NCBI RefSeq assembly: GCF_934230905.1
Contig: NZ_CAKQFJ010000026.1
Coordinates: 1-26,488, forward strand
Origin: an uncultured Veillonella sp.
Lineage (GTDB): Bacteria; Bacillota; Negativicutes; Veillonellales; Veillonellaceae
DNA length: 26,488 nt
Direction: 5' to 3'
Shown here: piece after piece, positions 1-7,386 of the stretch
Position numbering within the stretch: position 1 is the stretch's first letter
How the letters are laid out: each line of letters begins with the position of its first letter
Translations under genes and position numbers: made by a program
Notes under the pieces: model-generated
The model's database searches: none
Told to the model about the DNA's origin: nothing
The model's input: the letters and a program-made list of their open reading frames with translations, nothing else

Positions 1-74
<74 letters not shown>

Positions 75-94
75 ATGTTTTTTGTAAAAAAAAA

Positions 95-170
95 TGGCGA
101 CCCCGATCAGATTTGAACTGACGATCTTCGCCGTGACAGGGCGACATGTTAACCGCTACACCACGGGGCC
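95..170 (-). tRNA. tRNA-Asp (GTC), CCA encoded
   Basis: The minus strand gives a full cloverleaf. The acceptor stem is GGCCCCG with CGGGGTC, the discriminator is G, and the 3' CCA is encoded. The anticodon loop CTGTCAC gives GTC (aspartate). It is the first gene of a two-tRNA unit with tRNA-Phe. A promoter-like pair lies just upstream. Confidence 0.96.
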
Positions 171-199
171 GCGTATCAACTCTCGTTGACTACTCGTAT

Positions 200-229
200 A
201 TATTAACATGAGCCACTAATATAATGCAA
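200..229 (-). promoter_or_regulatory. Candidate promoter of the tRNA-Asp/tRNA-Phe unit
   Basis: On the minus strand, TTGCAT (224-229) is followed after 18 bases by TAATAT (200-205). Transcription would start near 192, about 20 bases before tRNA-Asp. The rest of 171-462 is AT-rich with no convincing gene. Confidence 0.45.
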
Positions 230-371
230 GTACTTTTTTCTAATTTTTAAATGAATTTTTCCAAAATATATAGAAATAAGAAATATACATCAAAAATCGT
301 ATATAATAGCCATTTATATTCAGTATACTTGAATATACTTAAGATTATACCTCAAATGATAGGAATAAGAC

Positions 372-406
372 TGGCACCTAAGCCTTTTTAAGAAAACTAG
401 GTGCCA
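372..406. repeat. Inverted repeat downstream of the outer-membrane gene
   Basis: TGGCACCTA (372-380) and TAGGTGCCA (398-406) form a perfect 9-bp stem. A short TTTT/AAAA helix can form inside the 17-base loop. It lies about 57 bases past the stop codon of the minus-strand barrel gene, so it may mark that transcript's 3' end. It lacks a good U-run on either strand, so it is not a standard intrinsic terminator. Confidence 0.4.
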
Positions 407-462
407 ATTAAAATATGCTATATGAAGTTATTTATTATGGTATCAAAACCATTGTTATATAC

Positions 463-1680
463 TTATACATGATCCCATGAATGTTCACGATAGTTTTGTT
501 CCCAATAGGACTCAACAACCATATCGCTACGTTTAACCTTATTGAGCATTTTAGAGCGAGCTGTAGTTATAGTATCTTCACTATGCTTCCCGCCAAAGTA
601 TGCATATCTAGATTTACCTAATGTATACATTACAGATACATAAGGTTCCACAGAAGTAATATTACTCTTGTTAAATCCTAAGTCAACAGCGATGTGTGGC
701 GTTACATTCAATTTAGCCCCAACTTTAACACCATGTATAGAATTCCACTTATGTTGATTAATATAGTACATATTTTCAGGATGCTCGCTTGGACTTTTTG
801 TTTTCCATTGATATGCATCTATATAGGTGGAAACCCAACGAGCATTCTTATAATCTCGGGTATATCGTATATCAAAACCATCTAAAACATGTTCATAGGC
901 ATATCGATATCGAAGCATTCCATTAGGTGTATCCGCTAATGGATCACCTGGCATTGTATCATGAAATAAATCTGCTCCAGGTATCATAGTAAGACCATTC
1001 CAAAAAGGATATGGTTCTGTCTTTTTCTCTGATAAGCCATGATACACATTAGCACTTATCGTATTTAAACCAGAAACATATTCCATACCCGCCCCAACAC
1101 GAGAGAGTTTATCCTTAACGGCATAATCATAAAATATATTTCCACCTACATAAGCATGCTCATGCTCACTAAGTCGACGATAACCAACACCAACACTAGC
1201 AACTACACCAAGAGAATCATGTTCGATAGTTTCACCTTTATCATAATAATAAGGTTGTTGTAAAGCTCTATCACCGTTACCACCATACCAATAGGCTCGG
1301 GTATTTATTTTATCCCCACCATTTCCATCTAAACGTCCTTGTACGAATAATAGAGATTTAGACTTATCGTCATAACGCTTTACAGGTTGTATAGTTTCTA
1401 TAAAATATTGTGCTTTAATTTTTTGTTTAACACTATGCTCACTATGAAATAATACCGGGGTGCTAAGATGACGTGGGTTAACCGCGGTCTTATAATCACG
1501 ATAGTCATCTTTTTGACTTCCTTGTACCCCAATACCGATATCCGTACGATCCATCCAGCTACTTTGTTCAGTATCCCCAACTTTTACACCAGCACTCACA
1601 GCTGCAGCCACAGTTCCCACGCTTACGCTGCACAAAAAAGCACTGCAAACCAGAGCTTTTAGTATTAATTTGTCTTTCAT
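463..1680 (-). CDS. Inverse-autotransporter (intimin/invasin-type) beta-barrel protein without passenger
   Basis: The 405-residue protein has a signal peptide (basic start, hydrophobic core, likely cleavage after TVAAA near residue 27). A barrel region of roughly residues 50-375 follows. Pieces resembling intimin/invasin barrels are GVGYRRLSEHEHAYVGGN, FYDY, RVGAGMEYVSGLNTISANVY and GLSEKK. The end, with KVKRSDMVVESY, matches the linker helix that in this family (type Ve secretion) plugs the pore and leads into Ig-like passenger repeats. Here the protein stops about 20 residues later. Only tRNA genes lie downstream, so no lost passenger is visible. The start is supported by GAGAGGAG eight bases upstream. 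It would act in the outer membrane, either as a bare barrel or as a remnant adhesin. The family call is from motif memory, not a search. Confidence 0.75.
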   Translation of the reverse strand: MKDKLILKALVCSAFLCSVSVGTVAAAVSAGVKVGDTEQSSWMDRTDIGIGVQGSQKDDYRDYKTAVNPRHLSTPVLFHSEHSVKQKIKAQYFIETIQPVKRYDDKSKSLLFVQGRLDGNGGDKINTRAYWYGGNGDRALQQPYYYDKGETIEHDSLGVVASVGVGYRRLSEHEHAYVGGNIFYDYAVKDKLSRVGAGMEYVSGLNTISANVYHGLSEKKTEPYPFWNGLTMIPGADLFHDTMPGDPLADTPNGMLRYRYAYEHVLDGFDIRYTRDYKNARWVSTYIDAYQWKTKSPSEHPENMYYINQHKWNSIHGVKVGAKLNVTPHIAVDLGFNKSNITSVEPYVSVMYTLGKSRYAYFGGKHSEDTITTARSKMLNKVKRSDMVVESYWEQNYREHSWDHV

Positions 1681-1698
1681 TTTTAACTCCTCTCTTAC

Positions 1699-1732
1699 AT
1701 ATTCATTTTAATGATGAATATAAAATGAATAT
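1699..1732 (-). repeat. Hairpin at the predicted mRNA 5' end of the barrel gene
   Basis: Perfect 12-bp inverted repeat: ATATTCATTTTA (1699-1710) and TAAAATGAATAT (1721-1732) with a 10-base loop. It begins at the predicted transcription start (about 1731) and ends about 5 bases before the Shine-Dalgarno sequence. It could be an mRNA-stabilising 5' stem-loop or a DNA operator. Confidence 0.6.
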
Positions 1733-1737
1733 ACTTT

Positions 1738-1766
1738 ATTATACCTGTAACATAATAAGCTGACAA
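1738..1766 (-). promoter_or_regulatory. Promoter of the barrel gene
   Basis: On the minus strand, TTGTCA (1761-1766), a 17-base spacer and a perfect TATAAT (1738-1743). This is among the best sigma-A-like matches in the window. The predicted start near 1731 leaves a leader of about 50 bases. Confidence 0.7.
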
Positions 1767-1827
1767 CTATAGAGAAGGAGCAGTTTATGTGTTAGAATAT
1801 AAGTATTATGTATATTGGAGCAATATT

Positions 1828-2445
1828 ATGAAATCAAAAGCCTTAACAATAACAATCATCATTGCCATCATAGCCATACTAAGCGCTACATGGTATTTCT
1901 TATGGTATATTCCACATACACCAGTTTATACATTCCAAACTATTCGTGAAGCTGTAGAAAATAAAGATGCGGATACAGTGTTAGAACATATTGATACAAC
2001 ATCATTAGTCAAAAACATTGTCACTCGGGAAGGCAACACCTATGTAGATACATCTTCACCATTAGGTAAAGCCGCTGTAGCAGCTACTAAAACATTTGGT
2101 CCAGCGCTACTTGATGATGTAATTCGTAAATATGTAGAAAATCCAGATAGTTTTAAATCTGCAAATGATACAAATAACGAAAATGAAGAACAAGATACAT
2201 CTAATACATTCTCTATGATTGACCGTATTCAACGAGGTGAGTTATTCAAACAACGTCATCTAGAAATCAAGAACATTACTTCTGAAGATGATGGAAACAC
2301 CGCCACTGTAACCGTAACAATTCATAACACCAAGACCAACCAAACAACTCCCATCCGAGTACTTATGAAACACATCGGAGACGGAACTTGGGCTATCTAT
2401 GATATCCCAAATATCGAAGCACTCTATAAAATCACAAGAAAATAA
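1828..2445 (+). CDS. Membrane-anchored protein of unknown function (DUF2939-like)
   Basis: The 205-residue protein starts with MKSKALTITIIIAIIAIL, a single N-terminal hydrophobic segment (about residues 6-28) that looks like an uncleaved anchor or signal. The rest is soluble and probably extracytoplasmic. The segment after the anchor (TPVYTFQTIREAVENKDADT) recalls the start of DUF2939-type proteins (P-x-Y-x-x-x-x-I-x-x-A-x-x-x-x-D), but this is a weak resemblance. The C-terminal part alternates T/V-rich strands. Start choice: ATG 1828 has GGAG at 1817-1820. An in-frame GTG at 1789, preceded by a stronger AGAAGGAG, would add 13 residues. Function unknown. It converges with menI across the long hairpin. 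Confidence 0.7.
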   Translation: MKSKALTITIIIAIIAILSATWYFLWYIPHTPVYTFQTIREAVENKDADTVLEHIDTTSLVKNIVTREGNTYVDTSSPLGKAAVAATKTFGPALLDDVIRKYVENPDSFKSANDTNNENEEQDTSNTFSMIDRIQRGELFKQRHLEIKNITSEDDGNTATVTVTIHNTKTNQTTPIRVLMKHIGDGTWAIYDIPNIEALYKITRK

Positions 2446-2601
2446 AGACCTCTTTATGTATCTTAATACGAATAGAGGCTAATGACAGAAAAATTCGACT
2501 TTGGCCCTGCGAAGCCCGAAGGGCGTAGACAGATCCGGCCGGTGGAGGATTTTTCTGTTATTGGCCTCTACAAACGTATTTGATACAAAAGAGGTCTTTT
2601 T
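2446..2601. repeat. Long imperfect hairpin with bidirectional terminator base
   Basis: A left arm (2446-2495) and a right arm (2548-2601) pair over about 50 bases. The outermost stem, AAGACCTCTTT with AAAGAGGTCTT, ends in T-runs on both strands and suits a bidirectional terminator for the two convergent genes. The second stem segments are AGAGGC/GGCCTCT and GACAGAAAAAT/ATTTTTCTGTT. The 50-base core is much more GC-rich than its surroundings and has its own dyads (GCCC-GAA-GGGC and CCGGCCGG). No ORF is present. It may be a small mobile or structured-RNA element inserted in a terminator. Confidence 0.75.
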
Positions 2602-2603
2602 TC

Positions 2604-2981
2604 TTATCGATTTTTAGGTACTATCGCACAGGTTACGGTAACTTGAGATATCAAACGATGGTGCTCATCATACATATCAAAGCGCCAAACGTGAGATGTT
2701 TTTCCTTGTAATAGTAAATGCCCTTCAGCAATTAAATCGCCTTCTGCTTTCATAGGACGCATGTGATTTGCAGTTACCGATTGACCTACAGCAAATTGAT
2801 CATCTGCTATCAATTGATTGCTGAGCAGGCCTGATACAATTTCACCAAAAGCCAAAGTGGCGCCACCATTAAGATATCCTTGTGGTTGCGCATGATATCC
2901 AGTTAAATGCATCACTGCTTGCCCACTGGTAGTCCCAGTTAACTCTACACAATCGATTTGTAATGCTTCTATCATTGTCAT
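2604..2981 (-). CDS. menI: 1,4-dihydroxy-2-naphthoyl-CoA hydrolase (hotdog thioesterase)
   Basis: The 125-residue single-domain hotdog protein would hydrolyse DHNA-CoA to DHNA and CoA, the last step before prenylation by MenA. The family signature is clear: H30-x-Q-P-x-G35, then N38-G-G and the catalytic acid E47 in GYLNGGATLAFGE, as in PaaI/YdiI thioesterases. Its specificity is inferred from position: it is the last gene of an otherwise complete men operon. Its ATG overlaps the menC stop in an ATGA junction, which suggests translational coupling. A second ATG two codons in is also possible. MenI enzymes are usually about 135 residues, so the length fits. Confidence 0.85.
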   Translation of the reverse strand: MTMIEALQIDCVELTGTTSGQAVMHLTGYHAQPQGYLNGGATLAFGEIVSGLLSNQLIADDQFAVGQSVTANHMRPMKAEGDLIAEGHLLLQGKTSHVWRFDMYDEHHRLISQVTVTCAIVPKNR

Positions 2982-4120
2982 AGTGTTCGTTTCTCCACTG
3001 TATATTCCTCAATACGATTATCCAATACATCAACACCAAGGCCAGCACCATTAGGCACCTGCATAGCCCCATCAGTAAATAAAATTTCTGGATTGATCAG
3101 GTCATGTTCAAAATAGCGATTAAAATCGGATAAATCCCCTGCCATATAGGTATCACCTAAAGCTGCTAGTTGAACATGTAACATCTTAGAAATGCCTGAT
3201 TCAACCATGCTACCAATCCAGTATGGAATACCTGCTTCTCGGCATCGTAGAATAGCAGCACGCGTCTGTATTAATCCACCAAAACGCCCTATCTTTACAT
3301 TAAGCACATCGATTAATCTATGCTCTATAGCATAAGATAAGTCATCATAAGACAAAATAGACTCATCTAAACAAATAGGTGTCGTAATAGGCCAATTAGG
3401 CAACGATACCTTCCACGCCTTATATGTTACCAAATTCGTTATGCTAAAAGGTTCTTCTATGCAAAGCAAATTCAAATCATTATAGGCTGCCACCATATCT
3501 AGCTGGTCATAGGAGTAACTTTGATTGGCATCAACGGATAAGGCTAGTTTTGGATAGGTCTCACGCACAAGTCTTGTCCGTTCATAACCATCGCGAGGCG
3601 ATACCTTAAGTTTAATTCGTTCACAACCATTGGATACATACTGTTCCACGAGGTCCAATAGTTCATCCATGGACACGTCACCAATGACGATGCCATTTGA
3701 AATGGTAGGTTTTAATGATTCTCCCATAATATAGGCTACGGAGTTTACACCCTTTCGGCTGCAATCTAAGTTAATCAATGCGTTTTCAAGCCCCGCTATC
3801 GTCATAGGCATATTATCACGTTTCAACCAGAATTGTAATTGACGAATATAGGCCATCAATGGTTTTGGCCGCATCAATCGCAACTCTAATATATAAGTAT
3901 CTACTAATTGCTGCCATGCCGAATCAACCGTCTCGGCCGTATAGAAAGGATCCGTGAAAGCCACACATTCTCCATAGCCTATATACCCTTGTTGGTCCTC
4001 AATAAGTATGATAATACTTTCACGAACTCGAACAGAACCTTTAGCCGTTTTAAATTCAAACTTTAACGGTAAAGCTACACGATACGTTGTTATAGACTTA
4101 AAGTTCAATATATCACTCAT
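2978..4120 (-). CDS. menC: o-Succinylbenzoate synthase
   Basis: This enolase-superfamily protein dehydrates SHCHC to o-succinylbenzoate. With ATG at 4120 (380 residues) the catalytic and metal ligands are all present: K170-x-K172 (IKLKV), D197 and N199 (VDANQ), E223 (IEEPF), D252 (LDES) and K276 (NVKIGRFGG). This set matches the MenC/N-acylamino-acid racemase branch found in Firmicutes. ATG 4120 is preferred because GGAGG lies five bases before it. An ATG at 4132 would put that ribosome site inside the gene. The frame overlaps the end of menE by 8 bases, so translation is likely coupled. Confidence 0.93.
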   Translation of the reverse strand: MSDILNFKSITTYRVALPLKFEFKTAKGSVRVRESIIILIEDQQGYIGYGECVAFTDPFYTAETVDSAWQQLVDTYILELRLMRPKPLMAYIRQLQFWLKRDNMPMTIAGLENALINLDCSRKGVNSVAYIMGESLKPTISNGIVIGDVSMDELLDLVEQYVSNGCERIKLKVSPRDGYERTRLVRETYPKLALSVDANQSYSYDQLDMVAAYNDLNLLCIEEPFSITNLVTYKAWKVSLPNWPITTPICLDESILSYDDLSYAIEHRLIDVLNVKIGRFGGLIQTRAAILRCREAGIPYWIGSMVESGISKMLHVQLAALGDTYMAGDLSDFNRYFEHDLINPEILFTDGAMQVPNGAGLGVDVLDNRIEEYTVEKRTL

Positions 4121-5546
4121 GAGAACCTCCATGGAACTCAGTCATATCGAGATACGATATCAACGATTTACGCATAATCTTCCCTGTACCATTACGTGGC
4201 AACGCATCCATAATCGTAATATATTTAGGCACCTTGTATTTGGCTAACTGACTAGCAATATGGTCTCGCACAGTCATCTTCAAATCAGTTTCTAATGTAT
4301 CCACATGATCAAAAGCAACAAATAGTGCGGGCACCTGCCCCCATTTCATATCGGCTACAGGAACAACAGCACATTCCTTTACACCATCCATCGAATATAC
4401 AAGATCTTCTATTTCCTTTGGGTAAATATTTTCACCTCCAGAAATAATTAAATCTGTACGGCGGTTCAAAATGTATAAGAATCCATCCTCATCGAGATAG
4501 CCCATATCATCGGTATTAAAATCGCCATGAATCGATTCGCGATTGATATAACCACTCATAACCATGGGCCCATCTAAATGGATTTCTCCTACTCCATCCA
4601 CATCTGGATTTACAATCTGTACGTTCATTCCTGCCAAAGGCTTACCTACTGAATCAAGTTTATTTAAATTTGATAATACAGGCATAGTCACACTTTGACT
4701 AAAAGTTTCCGTCATACCATAAGTCTTATAAATCGGTAACTGCTTTATAATACACGCATCTACTAGAGGACGAGGAATAAATTCGCCACCCAATAAAATA
4801 ACGCGTAATTGATGATGTGTAATGCGAGGCTCCAAGTTTTTTAAGATGGTTGGTACCAAAGACATCATATTAATACGACTATCATGAATATATTGAAGTA
4901 CTCGATCTTCGTCATAAGAGTCCATAATAGTCATAGCAGTACCATTATAAAGCGATCTCATCAAGATGGATAATCCACTTACATGAAACAATGGCAACAC
5001 CATGAGCCAATTATCCTCTTCAGTCCGACCTAGCACCTCTTGTGATGCTTGTACATGAGCTTTAATTTGCCTCCAACGAAGTGGCACTGATTTAAAGTGC
5101 CCCGTTGTAGCACTTGTATTCATGATAGCTGCAATAGAATGATCATCATTAATAGACCAATCAAAACAATCATCTACAGTAGCATCATTTAATATATCTG
5201 CCATAGATTTAAAGGCAAAGGAAGTTACAGATTGTGGAACTTGTTTCTGCCTTTTAGCACTATGTAATACAGTTTTAATATGTAGCTGACATAACTGATT
5301 GTCAATTTCACTCTCTGTAAGATGTACATTTAGTAAAAGCACTTCTTTACGAACTAACATAGCTGCCAAGAGATATACAGCCATTGTTGCGGAATTATCC
5401 GAAATAATAGCGATGCGTTTATCTTGTACTGCTTGTAGCCGAGTGGCCACATACACAACAGCACTATATATATCGTAATAAGTATATTCATTCATACATA
5501 TGCGATTCGGATAGTGCTGTTTTCCGTATTGTAACCATTCCATCAT
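4113..5546 (-). CDS. menE: o-Succinylbenzoate--CoA ligase
   Basis: The 477-residue ANL-family adenylate-forming enzyme activates o-succinylbenzoate with ATP and CoA. Visible motifs are YGMTET (276-281), TDDMGYLDEDG (345-355), RRTDLIISGGENIYP (362-376) and the C-terminal catalytic lysine K456 in NGTGK. The P-loop is unusual: TSATTGHFK (144-152) replaces the common TSGTTGxPK, changing Gly to Ala and Pro to Phe. The other motifs are intact, so the enzyme is probably active. The first two codons are both ATG. GAGGTG sits only two bases before the first, so the second (5543) may be the true start. A 131-base gap with a hairpin separates it from menB. Confidence 0.92.
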   Translation of the reverse strand: MMEWLQYGKQHYPNRICMNEYTYYDIYSAVVYVATRLQAVQDKRIAIISDNSATMAVYLLAAMLVRKEVLLLNVHLTESEIDNQLCQLHIKTVLHSAKRQKQVPQSVTSFAFKSMADILNDATVDDCFDWSINDDHSIAAIMNTSATTGHFKSVPLRWRQIKAHVQASQEVLGRTEEDNWLMVLPLFHVSGLSILMRSLYNGTAMTIMDSYDEDRVLQYIHDSRINMMSLVPTILKNLEPRITHHQLRVILLGGEFIPRPLVDACIIKQLPIYKTYGMTETFSQSVTMPVLSNLNKLDSVGKPLAGMNVQIVNPDVDGVGEIHLDGPMVMSGYINRESIHGDFNTDDMGYLDEDGFLYILNRRTDLIISGGENIYPKEIEDLVYSMDGVKECAVVPVADMKWGQVPALFVAFDHVDTLETDLKMTVRDHIASQLAKYKVPKYITIMDALPRNGTGKIMRKSLISYLDMTEFHGGSHE

Positions 5547-5597
5547 CTCACCTCATAGCTAACCATAAAAACTATAAAACATACATGTATAAGAAAG

Positions 5598-5616
5598 GCG
5601 CCTCATATAGAGGCGC
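5598..5616 (-). terminator. Intercistronic hairpin after menB
   Basis: On the minus strand, GCGCCTC and GAGGCGC form a perfect 7-bp GC-rich stem around a 5-base loop. It is followed by CTTTCTT, a poor U-run. It lies in the only large gap in the men operon after menD. It could cause partial termination or act as an mRNA processing or stability element. Confidence 0.5.
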
Positions 5617-5677
5617 ACTACACGTATCATGTAAATAATTCAAATCTATAAAATAAGAACTATTAACCATATTCCGA

Positions 5678-6520
5678 TTAAGGGAATTTAGGGAATTGTT
5701 TGAAGTCTGGTTTACGTTTTTCTTTAAACGCATCACGACCTTCTTTAGCTTCATCTGTTGTATAGTACATCAACGTTGCATCCCCTGCAAATTGTTGTAA
5801 GCCTGCAAGACCATCAGTATCTGCATTGAAGGATGCTTTTAACATGCGCAATGCCATTGGAGATAATGCCAAAATCTCATTACACCATTGCACCGTTTCT
5901 TCTTCTAATTTGTCGAATGGTACTACGCAGTTAACCATACCCATTTCATAAGCTTGAGCAGCCGTGTATTGACGGCAAAGGAACCATACTTCACGTGCAC
6001 GTTTATGACCAATCATACGTGCTAAATAACCAGCACCATAACCAGCATCAAAGGAACCTACACGAGGGCCTGTTTGACCGAATTTTGCATTTTCAGAAGC
6101 GATGGTAAGATCACATACGATGTGCAATACATGACCACCGCCAATAGCAAAACCATTTACCATAGCGATAACAGGTTTTGGAATGATGCGGATTAAATGT
6201 TGCAAATCAAGTACGTTAAGACGAGGAATATTATCATCACCTACATAACCGCCATTGCCACGCACACGTTGATCACCACCGGAGCAGAATGCCTCTTTAT
6301 CTTCACCTTGGCCATGGTTAGCGCCAGTTAAGATAATAACGCCGATTTCTGCATCATCACGAGCAATTGTAAATGCATCAATAAGCTCAATTACAGTTTT
6401 AGGGCGAAATGCATTACGCACTTCTGGGCGATTAATCGTGATTTTTGCAATACCATTATAGGTTTCATAAATTACATCTTCATAATTACGATCCAATACT
6501 TTCCAATCAAATTTGCTCAT
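5678..6520 (-). CDS. menB: 1,4-dihydroxy-2-naphthoyl-CoA synthase
   Basis: This 280-residue crotonase-family enzyme cyclises o-succinylbenzoyl-CoA to DHNA-CoA. The typical MenB stretches are present: FCSGGDQRVRG, GFAIGGGHVLHIVCDLTIAS, FGQTGPRVGSFDAGYGAGYL, VWFLCRQYTAAQA and the C-terminal KEKRKPDFKQFPKFP tail. Length and end are normal for MenB. AGGAAAGG lies nine bases before the ATG, and the menH stop codon is only five bases upstream, consistent with one transcript. I see nothing odd in the coding sequence. Confidence 0.97.
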   Translation of the reverse strand: MSKFDWKVLDRNYEDVIYETYNGIAKITINRPEVRNAFRPKTVIELIDAFTIARDDAEIGVIILTGANHGQGEDKEAFCSGGDQRVRGNGGYVGDDNIPRLNVLDLQHLIRIIPKPVIAMVNGFAIGGGHVLHIVCDLTIASENAKFGQTGPRVGSFDAGYGAGYLARMIGHKRAREVWFLCRQYTAAQAYEMGMVNCVVPFDKLEEETVQWCNEILALSPMALRMLKASFNADTDGLAGLQQFAGDATLMYYTTDEAKEGRDAFKEKRKPDFKQFPKFP

Positions 6521-6525
6521 GGATG

Positions 6526-7386
6526 TTACCTTTCCTTATATAAAAAATCTGCTAAAGCCGTCATAAACGGGCCTGGCTTTTCTAAATGTACATTATGTCC
6601 CGCCCCATTGACGATGACATGGTCACAGTTTGGTAAATTACTAAACCGCTCTTCTCCTATTGTAGTATATTTTGTATCTAGTGCGCCACTAATATATAGA
6701 GATGGCATAGATAATTCTTGTAACCGATGGCCTACATAGGGCATGACGCCCTGCCCCGAACCTCGCAACGTAGCCGCTAGTGCATAGGGACTATTATGTG
6801 CTCGTCGTTGGAACAATTTGTCATGTACGATTGGTGAAAGCTGGCTTTGGCTTTTAAAAATAGAGATTCCCGACCATTTAGTAGCAAACCAACGCCCATC
6901 ATTGTCTTCTATAGCTAGTGCCAGTTGTTCATCTGACTCTTTACGCGCTTGTCGCTCTCCATCCGATTCAATACCAACAGAGCCACTCTCTAAAATAAGG
7001 TTTTCAATTTCTGAACCATACGTAAGAGCGTAAAGTAATGCTAATCGTGCTCCCATAGAATAGCCCATAAGCGAATAGCTCTCACCAGCCACGGCAGAAA
7101 TCACCGTATGCAAATCATTAAGCATAGAAGGAATAGAAAAGGCGCTCTCATCCTCTGGTATATCTGAATCGCCGTGACCAATCGTATCGATACGGATAAG
7201 CTGATAGCCCGGTACAACGATGCCATCCCAAGTATAACCAGACTCAGAAAAGCCATGTAAACACACAAGAGATTTACCAGCACCAACTAACGTCACCCCA
7301 TATCGATACTCACCAAGGTCGATATACATGCGAAGTGCTAGATTGTATATGGAGTTATCTATAATACTGCACGCATATTGGCTCAT
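6526..7386 (-). CDS. menH: SHCHC synthase (alpha/beta hydrolase)
   Basis: The 286-residue alpha/beta-hydrolase would eliminate pyruvate from the MenD product SEPHCHC to give SHCHC. The triad can be read off: S110 in GYSMGA, D237 in SGALDTKY and H264 in GAGHNVHLEKP. The oxyanion segment is LHGFSESG (43-50). The specific role rests on its position between menD and menB, since the family is broad. Its ATG overlaps the menD stop (ATGA), with GGGGAGG upstream. The N-terminus is about 20 residues longer than compact MenH proteins; a later start is possible. Confidence 0.88.
   Translation of the reverse strand: MSQYACSIIDNSIYNLALRMYIDLGEYRYGVTLVGAGKSLVCLHGFSESGYTWDGIVVPGYQLIRIDTIGHGDSDIPEDESAFSIPSMLNDLHTVISAVAGESYSLMGYSMGARLALLYALTYGSEIENLILESGSVGIESDGERQARKESDEQLALAIEDNDGRWFATKWSGISIFKSQSQLSPIVHDKLFQRRAHNSPYALAATLRGSGQGVMPYVGHRLQELSMPSLYISGALDTKYTTIGEERFSNLPNCDHVIVNGAGHNVHLEKPGPFMTALADFLYKER

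Noticed and set aside
437..452. ATGGT/ACCAT dyad as the barrel gene terminator
   Set aside because: Only a 5-bp stem and no U-run; too weak to call.
463..1680. Barrel gene as a frameshifted fragment of a longer adhesin
   Set aside because: The frame is open to a natural end, and the downstream 290 bases hold tRNAs and AT-rich DNA with no Ig-like coding remnant in any frame I checked.
2446..2601. Terminal inverted repeats of an insertion sequence
   Set aside because: There is no transposase frame and only about 50 bases between the arms. It is reported instead as a hairpin or possible small repeat.
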